Shown: in pieces, positions 9,691 through 18,249 of the stretch
How the letters are laid out: every line of letters starts with the position of its first letter
Numbering within the stretch: position 1 is the stretch's first letter
From: VXNE01 sp965217825
GTDB taxonomy: Bacteria > Pseudomonadota > Gammaproteobacteria > Pseudomonadales > Azotimanducaceae
DNA length: 64,000 nt
Direction of reading: 5' to 3'
Assembly: GCA_965217825.1 (NCBI GenBank)
Contig: OZ244571.1
Span: 4,216,001 to 4,280,000, forward strand
Notes under the pieces: model-generated
Told to the model about the DNA's origin: nothing
Database searches by the model: none
What the model saw: only the letters and a program-made list of their open reading frames with translations
Translations under genes and position numbers: made by a program

Positions 9691-10539
9691 ACCCGCGTTC
9701 TGGATCACCTCGACCTGGTCCTTCGGGACATAGAAATACGACCCGGGACGGAAATCGTAGCCGAGATCGCCCAGCAGTCGCCGCTGACGAGGCGTGCAAC
9801 GCTGGGAGATGCCTGGAATGGCATCGAAGTCGTAGCACCGCACCCAGAGCTGGCAGTAGTTGTACAGCAGGCACTTGCGGGCGCGGCCGGATTCGTTGCG
9901 CGCGGGGCCGTGCCACAGCGCGTGCGGGAAAAGGTAGACGTCACCAGCCTTGCCCGTGAGCTGGGCGGCGCCGGGCGAATAGGGCGTTATCTTGCGATCG
10001 CCTTCGTAGGGAATCTGGCGCAAATGGCTGCCCGGAAAGACCGTCAGGTTGCCGCAGTTTTCCCCGGTCACATCGGTCAGAAGGTACATCGCCTTCATGG
10101 CGATAGGTGGACTTGACTCACCGACGCGTACTCTTCGCAGCGACTCACCGCCGTCGGTATGGGTGTATCCCGCGAAGCTCTCCGACGCAGCCCGAACGAC
10201 GGCCTGCGTCATGCTGAGGAGAATGTACGGACCCATGACATCGACGATGTAGTCGAACACCGGCGAGCGGTCGATCAGGTCGATGAATGCCTGGTTGTAG
10301 GTCAGGAGGTCGCGCCGGTCCATGAAACCGGACGGGTCCAGGTCCGCGGCGTGGTCCAGCCAGGCATAGTGGCCGATGGGCAACTCCGGGTTGCGGTCCG
10401 GTTCCCATCCCGGCACCGTGCGCATCCGGTCCATCTCGTTCGAAAAGAACGCCACCTGGTCGGCGTCGAGCACGCCTTCGAGGTGCAGGTAACCATCCGT
10501 TGCCCATTGTCGGCGTTGTTCTGCAGTCAGTGTGCGCAT
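9688..10539 (-). CDS. PhyH-family Fe(II)/2-oxoglutarate dioxygenase
   Basis: Probable non-heme iron oxygenase of the phytanoyl-CoA dioxygenase family. The protein of about 283 residues carries the facial-triad elements HTDGG (His and Asp) and a distal His in LFPHALWHGPARN, followed by an Arg-containing strand expected to hold 2-oxoglutarate. Substrate is unknown; family members act on many lipids and natural products. I prefer the ATG at 10539 (MRTLTAEQRRQWATDGYL), which begins at the usual family N-terminus; an in-frame ATG at 10569 would add ten residues. It follows polB on the same strand after a hairpin. Confidence 0.85.
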   Translation of the reverse strand: MRTLTAEQRRQWATDGYLHLEGVLDADQVAFFSNEMDRMRTVPGWEPDRNPELPIGHYAWLDHAADLDPSGFMDRRDLLTYNQAFIDLIDRSPVFDYIVDVMGPYILLSMTQAVVRAASESFAGYTHTDGGESLRRVRVGESSPPIAMKAMYLLTDVTGENCGNLTVFPGSHLRQIPYEGDRKITPYSPGAAQLTGKAGDVYLFPHALWHGPARNESGRARKCLLYNYCQLWVRCYDFDAIPGISQRCTPRQRRLLGDLGYDFRPGSYFYVPKDQVEVIQNAG

Positions 10540-10639
10540 GGTTCTAGTATCGTCCCGGTCAGGGCGCAACTTTCGCGCTTTCCGACGAGCGAGTCCAGCG
10601 CCAGGTCCAAGTCCAATGCCACAAAGCCCGTCCCGCTAA

Positions 10640-10661
10640 CGGGGGCCGTGCTTTGCCCCCG
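10640..10661 (-). terminator. GC hairpin between polB and the PhyH-type gene
   Basis: A 7-bp stem, CGGGGGC pairing with GCCCCCG, with an 8-nt loop lies just after the polB stop. There is no following U-run on the minus strand, so intrinsic termination is doubtful. It may instead protect the 3' end of the polB transcript. Confidence 0.3.
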
Positions 10662-10677
10662 CCCAAGCCCATCACGC

Positions 10678-12999
10678 TCAGAACAGTTCAAGCTGCCTGT
10701 CGTCGCCGATGGCCTGTTCGAACGACAACCCAAATGTATCCAGTACGGGTTCGGCCACAGGGCGCACCTGTTTCTGCACATAGTGCTCGCGGTCGAGTTC
10801 GGCGGTGACGTTGTCGAGCGGTTCCGGCCCGCTCGTGGTCATGACGTACGAAATCAGGCGTCCGGGGTCCGAACGCGCCTTGCGCGCCGCCGCGACATGC
10901 GGCGGCGTGTTCGCCGTGTAGGACGTCAAGGCCTTGCGAAGTCCCTTGCGGTAGACCATGGCGTCGTCAAAGCTGCCGGACCGCACGTCGCGCACGACTT
11001 GCGCCAGGTAATCATCGACTGGCGCATCGGCAAACAGCCGCGCGTACAGTTCCCGCTGCACTGTCTTCGCCAGATCGGTCCAGTCGCGGCGCACGACTTC
11101 CATGCCGACGAACTCCACCGCGTCGCCGCCGTAGGGCACCCCGGTATAGCGCTTGCGCGCGCCGGCGGAACCGTGCCGCACCGACGGCAGGAACAACCGC
11201 GTGTAGAGCTTCTCGAACTCCAGTTCCAGCCGGCTCTCGACACCCCACTCTTCGCGCACATAGCGCGCAATCGCGGCGTTGATCTTCCCTACGAGGTCGT
11301 CGCCCCGAGCGTGCGCCCCATGGGGGTCGGCGAGGCCGGAAAGAACGAACAAGCTGTCGGTGTCGCCGTAGAGCACATCGAAGCCCTCCTCTTCGAACCA
11401 GGCCTTGGACCACAACAGGAAGTGTCGGCTCTGCCCCGTGATGGCGTTCGCGATGGCGGGGTTATGGAAACGACAGGCGGGCGTCCCGAGCACGCCGTAG
11501 AACGAGTTCATGAGAATCTTGATCGCCTGCGAAGCGATGTCGTCGTCCGCGCGTTTCGCTGCGTCGCGAGCTTCCGCCAGGCGGTCGAGCATTCGCGGCA
11601 GGATCGCGTTGCCACGACGAAACGCAGCACCGGTGGTCGTGCGGATCACATCTTCGCCGTCATCGACGCCGGCAACGAACGCGAGCGGATCGATATTGAA
11701 CGTGCGCATCACGCTCGGATACAGGCTCTTGAAGTCGAACACCCAAACGTTCCGGTGGAAGCCGGTGGTCGGTTCCAGGACATGGCCGCCCGTTTGAGAG
11801 GCCGAGACGCGCGCGTCTCCCGAACGCACGGTGGGCGCAACGATATCCCGCTTGTGGAGTTCCGCCAGATAGACGAAGTCGAACGAAGCGATGCTTGCGG
11901 ACACCCGATCGGGCTGCATGCCGGTGAGCCGGCTGCGAGCGAGCGCCAGCGGGATCAACCGCATCTTTTCGATGATCCCGAGGGCGAGACGCGCATCCGT
12001 GCGGGCGTATAGCGCGAATCCCGGCAGGTCGGTCCGGTAGCGACGGATGATTTCGCCCGCGCGGTCGCGGACATCGCCCTCGACCGCCTTGCCTTCTCCC
12101 AGGACCGCGCGGGAGACCGCGTCGAGGGAATAGTCGTCGAAGCGGGCGAACGCGCCGCGCACCAGGTCCATGCCGTCGAGCACGACGCGTCCCGGGATCG
12201 ACGCCTGACCGCTGCCGAAGTAGCCACGCGCGGGACGGATTCTCACCGCGCCCGGTTCGCGGCCAAGGTGCAGGGGTTGCCGCACGCGCGCGGCGATGCG
12301 CGACAAGACCCGCAAATCGAAATCGACCACGTTCCATCCGGTGAGTATGTCCGGGTCGAACTCGGCCACGCGACGGCAAAACGCCGCGAGAGCGTTACCC
12401 TCGTCCGCACAGGCTCGCGCGCGTTCGGGCATTTCGCGGCCGCTCGAATCGACGATGTAGACCTCGTCGAGGCCGCGACCGTACAGCGAGATGGCCAGCA
12501 ATCTGCGCGCGGTGGGGTCGGTTTCTATATCGAACGACAGTATTCTCGGCGCGATCTCCACCTCCGCCGGCGCGATCTCCGGATCGTCGAATACCCAGTC
12601 GACGCCATCACCGCGCTCGGCGCGCCCGTCGATCTCGAGACCGCCCCGAATGTTGTGGTCGATAAGGTACCGCACGGCGAAACGGACATCCGCTTCGAAG
12701 GTGTCGATGCCCTGTTCGTGCAGGCGGTCGCGCAGAACCGGCGCGTCGGGCGGCGTCTGGACATCGATGCGGGTGACGCGAGCGCCCGCGAACGTTCTCT
12801 TGGGCGTCGGGCATTGACGCATCGCGCCGAGTTCGCGCGCTCGCTCCGCATCCGCGGCCGCCACGTAAAAGCTCGGCGTCCTGCGATGATCGCGCACGAG
12901 AAACGTGCCGCCCTTTTCCAGGCGACCGAACAGGTGCACGACAGGTACGCGTTCACGGATCCGGTAGCTCGCCTGCATGACGAAACCGCGTACTTTCAT
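10678..12999 (-). CDS. polB: DNA polymerase II (family B)
   Basis: Damage-associated replicative-fork DNA polymerase with 3'-5' exonuclease. The 773-residue length is close to that of E. coli Pol II. Visible motifs in order are exonuclease SFDIETDP (about 155-162), GWNVVDFDLRVL, YARTDARLAL, then polymerase motif A DFKSLYPSVMRTFNIDP, motif B KILMNSFYGVLGTP and motif C YGDTDSLF. The ATG at 12999 lies inside the first 110-bp tandem repeat unit; a second ATG at 12978 (MQASYRIRERV) would start outside it and may be the original start. No lexA-type operator was identified. Confidence 0.95.
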   Translation of the reverse strand: MKVRGFVMQASYRIRERVPVVHLFGRLEKGGTFLVRDHRRTPSFYVAAADAERARELGAMRQCPTPKRTFAGARVTRIDVQTPPDAPVLRDRLHEQGIDTFEADVRFAVRYLIDHNIRGGLEIDGRAERGDGVDWVFDDPEIAPAEVEIAPRILSFDIETDPTARRLLAISLYGRGLDEVYIVDSSGREMPERARACADEGNALAAFCRRVAEFDPDILTGWNVVDFDLRVLSRIAARVRQPLHLGREPGAVRIRPARGYFGSGQASIPGRVVLDGMDLVRGAFARFDDYSLDAVSRAVLGEGKAVEGDVRDRAGEIIRRYRTDLPGFALYARTDARLALGIIEKMRLIPLALARSRLTGMQPDRVSASIASFDFVYLAELHKRDIVAPTVRSGDARVSASQTGGHVLEPTTGFHRNVWVFDFKSLYPSVMRTFNIDPLAFVAGVDDGEDVIRTTTGAAFRRGNAILPRMLDRLAEARDAAKRADDDIASQAIKILMNSFYGVLGTPACRFHNPAIANAITGQSRHFLLWSKAWFEEEGFDVLYGDTDSLFVLSGLADPHGAHARGDDLVGKINAAIARYVREEWGVESRLELEFEKLYTRLFLPSVRHGSAGARKRYTGVPYGGDAVEFVGMEVVRRDWTDLAKTVQRELYARLFADAPVDDYLAQVVRDVRSGSFDDAMVYRKGLRKALTSYTANTPPHVAAARKARSDPGRLISYVMTTSGPEPLDNVTAELDREHYVQKQVRPVAEPVLDTFGLSFEQAIGDDRQLELF

Positions 13000-13220
13000 G
13001 GAACGGGCAACCTCCGGGAGCGAAATGGTCGGCGGCGCTCGTATTGTGATCGACGGCCCGGTCGGGCCGAAGGTCGAGCCATCAGGCGAGGACTTCGGGG
13101 TACTTTCATGGAACGGGCGGCCTCCGGGAGCGCAGCGGGCGGCGGCGCCCGTGCCATGATCGACGGCCCGGTCCGGCCGAAGGCGGAGCCGTCAGGCGAG
13201 GACTTCGGGGCACGTTCATG
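12991..13220. repeat. 110-bp tandem repeat, two units plus a stub
   Basis: Units at 12991-13100 and 13101-13210, with a third start at 13211. Each begins near ttcatggaacgggc and ends gccgtcaggcgaggacttcgg or a close variant. The centre contains the palindrome ggcccggtcgggcc or ggcccggtccggcc. The first part resembles the dispersed repeats at 990 and 9646. It occupies the upstream region of polB and includes the annotated polB start codon. Confidence 0.85.
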
Positions 13221-13287
13221 GGTCAATACTAACGCTGACCCGTCACAAACGCCGACTCGCAACGCGGTCGACCGACGCGACTTGGCG

Positions 13288-14070
13288 CTATGGCCACATA
13301 TGCGTACCGCCACACACCGCAATAGCCTGACCCGTGACGTAGGCGCTGGCATCGGACGCCAGAAACACGGCGATGCCCTTCAGATCCTCGGGTTCCCCGA
13401 GTCGGCGTAACGGGGTGTTGGTCTCGGCGTTGCGTTGCGCCTCGGGGTTATCCCAGAGAGCCTTGGCGAAGTCCGTCTTGATGACTCCCGGACAGATCGC
13501 GTTCACGCGTACGCCCGCCGGGCCGTATTCGAGCGCGAGATTGCGCACCAAGGCTATGTCCGCAAGTTTCGAGATGCTGTAGGTGCCGAGCATCGCGGAG
13601 GCCGAAAACGCCCCGGTAGACGCAGTAATCATCATGCTGCCTCCGCCTTTCGCAACCATATCCGGCGCGACCATCTGGCACAGCCAATGGTTGGAGCGCA
13701 CGTTGGTGTTCATGATCTTGTCGAAGGCCGAGTCCGGAATCTCGGACATCGGGCCGTAGAAGGGGTTGACCCCGGCATTGGCGATGAGAATATCGATGGG
13801 ACCCAGACGCGACCGGGTCTCGGCGACGAGGGCTTCCAACTGATCCTTGTAGCCCACGTTGCACGCGATCGCGATGGCCGATCCCTCGCCGCACTTGTCG
13901 TTGATTCGCGCGACCGCCGCTTCGCATTGCTCGATTTTGCGGCTCGACACGACCACCCTGGCGCCGTGCTCCGCCAATCCTTCCGCCATGTGCAGGCCCA
14001 TCCCCTTGGATGCGCCGGTCAACAGCGCAACGCGGCCGGTCAAGTCGAACAGCGTCGTTTCCACTCCCAT
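13288..14070 (-). CDS. SDR-family NAD(P)-dependent oxidoreductase
   Basis: Classical short-chain dehydrogenase of 260 residues. It shows the nucleotide-binding TGASKGMGLHMAE, the NAG motif in IANAGVNP, the catalytic Ser in ITASTGAFSAS and YSISK (Tyr-x-x-x-Lys), and the C-terminal PEDLKGIAVFLASDASAYVTGQ. It would oxidise an alcohol or reduce a carbonyl; substrate cannot be assigned. It is transcribed away from the Xre/RES pair across a 159-nt gap and is separated from polB by the tandem repeat. Confidence 0.93.
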   Translation of the reverse strand: MGVETTLFDLTGRVALLTGASKGMGLHMAEGLAEHGARVVVSSRKIEQCEAAVARINDKCGEGSAIAIACNVGYKDQLEALVAETRSRLGPIDILIANAGVNPFYGPMSEIPDSAFDKIMNTNVRSNHWLCQMVAPDMVAKGGGSMMITASTGAFSASAMLGTYSISKLADIALVRNLALEYGPAGVRVNAICPGVIKTDFAKALWDNPEAQRNAETNTPLRRLGEPEDLKGIAVFLASDASAYVTGQAIAVCGGTHMWP

Positions 14071-14229
14071 CGTTGGCTCCAGTCCGGGTCAAGCCGCGTA
14101 GGTTATGGGAAGCGTCCCCCGGATCACAACGGGACGGGTGTTCCCGTTCGATGCTGCAAGACGAAGCGTCAAATGTCTTGTACCATAGGACGAATTGCCG
14201 AATGTGATCCAAGATCTACAGGAAGAGTG

Positions 14230-14637
14230 ATGGCGTCCCGTGCTCCTCAATACGATGCCGACTACTTGACTCGCGTCTCTCGTGTCCGGGAGGGCGTTCC
14301 CGTCGCCGACGCCGTCGAAGTCATGCGAGCGTGGTCCATACCAGTAGCGCGATTCGCCACGGTGCTTGGCATTTCCGAACGCCAATGGGGCCGTGCGCGG
14401 TCCGAGGCGTCCAACGCAACGCTTTCGCCGGTCGCGTCGGATCGGCTGATGCGGGTCGCCCAAGTATTCGACCACGCGAAGACGATCTTCGACAACCAGG
14501 GCAATGCCGTCGAGTGGTTCGTGACATCCAATCCCGCCCTTTCCGGTGAGGCACCGCTGTCGCTGCTGGACACCGATGCTGGCGTCCACGAGGTTGACGA
14601 CGTACTCACACGGCTTGAATTTGGGGTATACGCCTAA
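14230..14637 (+). CDS. Xre/MbcA/ParS-type antitoxin
   Basis: Antitoxin of an Xre-RES toxin-antitoxin module. The 135-residue protein has an N-terminal helix-turn-helix region (FATVLGISERQWGRAR) and the C-terminal antitoxin domain typical of the MbcA/ParS group (MRVAQVFDHAKTIFDNQGNAVEWFVTSNPALSGEAPLSLLDTDAG). The ATG at 14230 follows a GGAAGAG ribosome-binding site. The toxin gene follows after 33 nt. The pair is likely autoregulated by the complex binding upstream. Confidence 0.9.
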   Translation: MASRAPQYDADYLTRVSRVREGVPVADAVEVMRAWSIPVARFATVLGISERQWGRARSEASNATLSPVASDRLMRVAQVFDHAKTIFDNQGNAVEWFVTSNPALSGEAPLSLLDTDAGVHEVDDVLTRLEFGVYA

Positions 14638-14670
14638 CGGAGCACTCGCCGGTGCCGATCTCGGTCGACC

Positions 14671-15138
14671 ATGCGCCTATACCGCCTGACACTCCCAAAG
14701 CACAGGGACTCTGCCTTGTCTGGCGAAGGAGCGCTGCGCGTCGGCGGGCGTTGGACGCCGGCGGGGTTCCCAACTGTATACGCCTCGAGTTCCATCGCGC
14801 TCGCCGCCCTTGAAACGCTGGTACACGCGCCATCGCCGGTCACTCCCCTGCATTGGGTGACCATGATCAACGTGCCGGATTCGATGCTCATCACAACCAT
14901 CGGGGCCGATAGCTTGCCGGACGATTGGCGCTACACGCCTGCGCCGCCCGCGCTCCGAGCGATGGGCAAAGCTTGGCTTCACGCCGAGGAGACGGCTATC
15001 CTGCGCGTTCCGTCGGCCATTGTTCCGCCGGAGTGGAACTACATCCTGAATCCGCTGCACACCGCGTTCGGGCAACTTGCGATCCACGAATCCGGTCCGT
15101 TCGAAATCGACATACGACTGTTTCGATCAACGCGTTGA
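14671..15138 (+). CDS. RES-domain toxin
   Basis: Predicted NAD+-targeting toxin partner of the preceding antitoxin. The 155-residue protein starts MRLYRLTLPKHRDSALSGEGA and shows the family elements: Arg in GGRWTPAGFPTVYASSSIALAALE, the Glu in that same segment, and a later Ser region SAIVPPEWNYILNPLH. Known RES toxins degrade NAD+; here this is inferred from family membership. Short intergenic spacing and matching strand support a bicistronic module. Confidence 0.9.
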   Translation: MRLYRLTLPKHRDSALSGEGALRVGGRWTPAGFPTVYASSSIALAALETLVHAPSPVTPLHWVTMINVPDSMLITTIGADSLPDDWRYTPAPPALRAMGKAWLHAEETAILRVPSAIVPPEWNYILNPLHTAFGQLAIHESGPFEIDIRLFRSTR

Positions 15139-15571
15139 TCCCGCCGGTGATCGGTCGCCATTTGATCGCCAGCGCCGCCAGACACGCGAGGGTGCGGCGC
15201 CCGGACCGTCGCACGAATCCGGGTTGAAAATGGCGTCATCCAACCCCATATATGCAGCGTGGCAAACCGTCCCCCAACGCGGTTGCTACAAAGATCCTTG
15301 ACCAGGCAAATGCACCCTATGACACGACTCGACGCAGCAGGTTTTCGCGGGGGCAAAGGCCGCCCGTTGCGACGTTTGGTCCACGATTTCTGGACCACCG
15401 TACAGCGGGCGGGATCGCCGCGAATCACGCCCAACACGCTTGCCCTCCCTCGTCCAGGGGTACGGGGGCCACGTTCGTGCGCGTCAACTCGTCGATCCGT
15501 GCACCTTTCGGAAAACTCCGCCATGTCATGTATGACAGGGCGCGAGGGGGTCGAGAACGACGACGCACAGA
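15139..15571. other. Gene-free stretch between RES toxin and DUF72 gene
   Basis: No frame on either strand shows a recognisable domain or convincing start. Open frames are short and have the composition of antisense reading. Nothing structural stands out except generally high GC. Confidence 0.5.
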
Positions 15572-16327
15572 CTACAAATGCTGGTTGCGATGCGTTCCCG
15601 GCACCGGGACACATTTGCTGTCACGCGGTGGCCTGACCCGGTCTGCCAGTTTCAGAAAAGCGGCCGCCAACTTCGGACCCGCTCCCGCGTCCTCGTGCTT
15701 GAAGAACGCGAATCCGTAGCGCACGCCCGTTTCATCGGCACGAACCAGCCAGCGCGCGAGCGCGCCTTCGTCGTACGCTTCCCGGCGCAGGCGAAAATAG
15801 ACCCAGTCGGTCGTCGCGAGGACCGTCGGCAACGCCATCTTGCCGTCGTCGGAAACGCAAATGGCGGCGCCCCGCCGGCGCAACACATCCATGACTTCCT
15901 CATCGAACCAGGAGACGTGGCGAAACTCGAACGCAGCCGGGAGTTCTCGCGGCCACCTGTCCAGGAACGTATCAAGGCGCTCCACGTTCTTGCGGAGATA
16001 GGGAGGCAACTGGAACAGGACGCAGCCGAGTCGGTCTTCGAGCATCGCCACCCGCTCGGCCAGAAATGCGCCATCGTCGTCGAGTCTCGACTGATGGGTG
16101 AGTCGACGCGGCGCCTTGATGACGAAACGAAATCCCTCCGGAACGGCATCGCGCCAGTTTTCCAGCACATGCGTTCGCGGCATCCGATAGAACGTGTTGT
16201 TGATCTCGACGGCGGGGAGTCTCTGCGCGTAATGCGCCAACATCGCTCCTGGCGCGATCGTCTGCGGGTAGAAAACGCCCTTCCATTCCTTGTAGCTGTA
16301 GCCGCTGGTACCGGCGAACCACTGCAT
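15572..16327 (-). CDS. DUF72 (YecE-like) protein
   Basis: A 251-residue TIM-barrel-like protein of unknown biochemical role. It begins MQWFAGTSGYSYKEWKGVFYP, the DUF72 N-terminal signature, followed by LPAVEINNTFYRMP, FRFVIKAPRRLTH, LGCVLFQLPPYLRKN, FEFRHVSWF and VYFRLRREAY. Length is normal. It is divergent from OsmC. Confidence 0.93.
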   Translation of the reverse strand: MQWFAGTSGYSYKEWKGVFYPQTIAPGAMLAHYAQRLPAVEINNTFYRMPRTHVLENWRDAVPEGFRFVIKAPRRLTHQSRLDDDGAFLAERVAMLEDRLGCVLFQLPPYLRKNVERLDTFLDRWPRELPAAFEFRHVSWFDEEVMDVLRRRGAAICVSDDGKMALPTVLATTDWVYFRLRREAYDEGALARWLVRADETGVRYGFAFFKHEDAGAGPKLAAAFLKLADRVRPPRDSKCVPVPGTHRNQHL

Positions 16328-16484
16328 GCCTCATCCCCCGAGACGCTGATAGATCTAACATAGCAAACGGGCGCTCGGACATCGCGCCGAGCCTTGCCCC
16401 CCCAAGGGTGCGCACAACGTCGCATCGGGTGGGTTTTTTCGTCAGAATTGACCACGGTTCAAGGACAACGACGGACTCGCGGCG

Positions 16485-16898
16485 ATGGAAGCAAACATAG
16501 CCTGGCGAAGGGACGCGGTTTTCTCCGCCCGCGCGGACAGCGGCCACGAAGTCACTATAGACGGACCTCCGGAACTAGGAGGCACGAACGCCGGCGCGCG
16601 ACCGATGGAACTGATGCTCCTCGGTGTCGGCGGGTGCACCGCGTTTGACGTAGTGCACATTCTGCGGCGCGGCCACGCCCGCGTGTCCAAGTGCGAAACA
16701 CGCGTGACCGCGGAACGCGCCGAAACGGATCCGAAAGTATTTACGAACGTTCACATTCAATTCACCCTGGCGGGCAAAGGCCTGACGCAGCGCAAGGTTG
16801 CGCGCGCGGTGGAGCTTTCCGCGACCAGGTACTGCTCCGCCTCGATCATGCTGCAGCGTGCCGGCGTCACGGTGACCCACGGATTCGAACTGGAATGA
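16485..16898 (+). CDS. OsmC-family protein
   Basis: Probable thiol-dependent hydroperoxide reductase or related OsmC-fold protein, 137 residues. Two conserved cysteines are in GVGGCTAFDV and RYCSASIML, as expected for peroxidatic and resolving positions; PMELMLLGVGGC is the usual context. The stop overlaps the ATG of the VOC gene. Proximity to coq7 is similar to the OsmC-speD-coq7 layout of pseudomonads, without speD. Confidence 0.92.
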   Translation: MEANIAWRRDAVFSARADSGHEVTIDGPPELGGTNAGARPMELMLLGVGGCTAFDVVHILRRGHARVSKCETRVTAERAETDPKVFTNVHIQFTLAGKGLTQRKVARAVELSATRYCSASIMLQRAGVTVTHGFELE

Positions 16899-17320
16899 CG
16901 GAGCAGAGACGATCGCCACCGACGGCCGGTCTGCGCCACGTCGCGCTATTCGCGCGCAACTTCGACGCGACAGTCCGCTTTTACACCGATGTCATGGGCA
17001 TGCGCATCGAGTGGAGACCCGACAGTGACAACTGCTACCTCACAAGCGGCAACGACAACCTGGCGTTGCACCGGGCGACCCGGGAACCGGGAGAGGACCA
17101 GAGGCTCGACCATATCGGCTTCATCCTCGACCGAATCGAAGATGTGGACGCCTGGCACGCATTCCTGGTCGCGGAGAAAGTTGAAATCGTCGATCCGCCG
17201 AAGACGCATCGGGACGGCGCGCGAAGCTTCTACTGCAAGGACCCGGAGGGCACGTCGGTCCAGCTCATCTACCACCCGCCGCTGAGCAGCGGAGGACGCG
17301 ACGCCGAACCCCGGCCTTAA
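16895..17320 (+). CDS. VOC (glyoxalase/bleomycin-resistance) family protein
   Basis: A 141-residue metal-dependent beta-alpha-beta-beta-beta fold protein. It shows LRHVALFARNFDATVRFYTDVMGM, LDHIGFILDRIEDVDAW and FYCKDPEGTSVQLIYH. The first His and the His of DHIGF are present, but the final metal ligand position reads Gln (VQLIY) where Glu is usual, so catalytic activity is uncertain. The ATG at 16895 overlaps the osmC stop (ATGA), showing coupling. Confidence 0.88.
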   Translation: MTEQRRSPPTAGLRHVALFARNFDATVRFYTDVMGMRIEWRPDSDNCYLTSGNDNLALHRATREPGEDQRLDHIGFILDRIEDVDAWHAFLVAEKVEIVDPPKTHRDGARSFYCKDPEGTSVQLIYHPPLSSGGRDAEPRP

Positions 17321-17353
17321 GGCGGTTTCTTCCCTTCGCGTTTGCCTGAGGGG

Positions 17354-17520
17354 CTAGTGTTCCGTCAAGCCTAAAAATGCGAGTGTAGCTGCGAGGGATT
17401 TTTGGTTCCTGGCGAGGCGCGACGACGCGGTGTGGCAGGCACCACACAAGGAGGAGCAACGAAGCCAGGGGCCAAAAAGACCCGCAGATACCCGTAGATT
17501 TAGGTTTGACGGAGCACTAG
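17354..17520. mobile_element. MITE copy 1 (167 bp, CTAG-bounded)
   Basis: Begins CTAGTGTTCCGTCAAGCC and ends with the inverse complement of CTAGTGCTCCGTCAAACC, giving imperfect terminal inverted repeats that extend roughly 50 bp. CTAG at both ends fits the TA target duplication of IS630/Tc1-mariner elements. There is no coding capacity. A second copy lies at 46632-46841 in opposite orientation with 43 extra bp in the middle. The right end overlaps the coq7 TAG stop codon. Confidence 0.9.
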
Positions 17521-18137
17521 ATCCGGTAGGCAGACTCTGTCATCAATTTGGACGCCAGGGTCATGGCTTCCCTGACCGGTTCGGGGAATTCGACGCCACC
17601 TTCCCGCCTGGCATTTTCGCCGTGCCGCGACTCGTCGGCGCGCATCTCCTCAAGGATCGCGCGGCTGCGCTCGTCCGTATCGGGCAGATCGCGAATGTGG
17701 CGGTCGAGGTGTCGCTTCACCTGGTCTTCCGTCGCCTCGACAAACCCGAGGCTCACCTTATCTCCGAGAACCCCGACCGCTGCTCCCAACGCGAACGAAG
17801 CTGCGTAGAACACCGGGTCCAACATGCTCGGGCGGCCGTCGAGTTCGTCGAGTCGCTCCCGACACCAAGCGAGATGGTCGTTCTCTTCGGCGGCTGCGGA
17901 TCTCAACGCTTCCCGCACTTGTCCGTCGCGCGCCGTCAACGCCTGACCTTCGTACAGTGCCTGGGCGCAGATCTCGCCTGCGTGGTTTACGCGCATCAAG
18001 CCCGCCGCGTGTTTGCGCTCCGCTTCCGTCAGCGTGCCCTCATCCGCCTCCGGTGCCTCACGCTCCGCGATACCCCCGCCGGTCAGCGCCCGTAACGCGC
18101 GGTCGAACACACCGATCAGGTCATCCGCTCCGCTCAT
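17517..18137 (-). CDS. coq7: Demethoxyubiquinone hydroxylase (Coq7)
   Basis: Di-iron hydroxylase of ubiquinone biosynthesis, acting at the membrane. The 206-residue protein has the carboxylate-bridged di-iron motifs MRVNHAGEICAQALYEGQ, AAAEENDHLAWC, GFVEATEDQVKRHL and ADESRHGENA, then the normal family end (MTESAYRI). The stop codon TAG is part of the CTAG target at the MITE edge, so the element inserted exactly at the gene's end without changing the protein. Whether the element supplies a 3' end is unknown. Confidence 0.95.
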   Translation of the reverse strand: MSGADDLIGVFDRALRALTGGGIAEREAPEADEGTLTEAERKHAAGLMRVNHAGEICAQALYEGQALTARDGQVREALRSAAAEENDHLAWCRERLDELDGRPSMLDPVFYAASFALGAAVGVLGDKVSLGFVEATEDQVKRHLDRHIRDLPDTDERSRAILEEMRADESRHGENARREGGVEFPEPVREAMTLASKLMTESAYRI

Positions 18138-18249
18138 ACCGCTCCTCGCCTTCGGTCCTGACTAGCATCCGAGGGTATATCCCCTGCGGCGATGTTGCAA
18201 AGCAGCGGCCGGGCAAAACACGGGCCCGAGGGCGACGGACTCTGTGGCG

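Noticed and set aside
10159..12012. 617-codon plus-strand frame opposite polB
   Set aside because: Antisense to polB and the PhyH-type gene, with no domain; polymerase motifs on the minus strand are complete.
12991..13220. CRISPR array
   Set aside because: Units are 110 bp, nearly identical throughout, with no spacers and no cas genes nearby.
15139..15571. Small minus-strand coding frame after the RES toxin
   Set aside because: Only short stretches look protein-like, frames disagree, and no start or family is recognisable.
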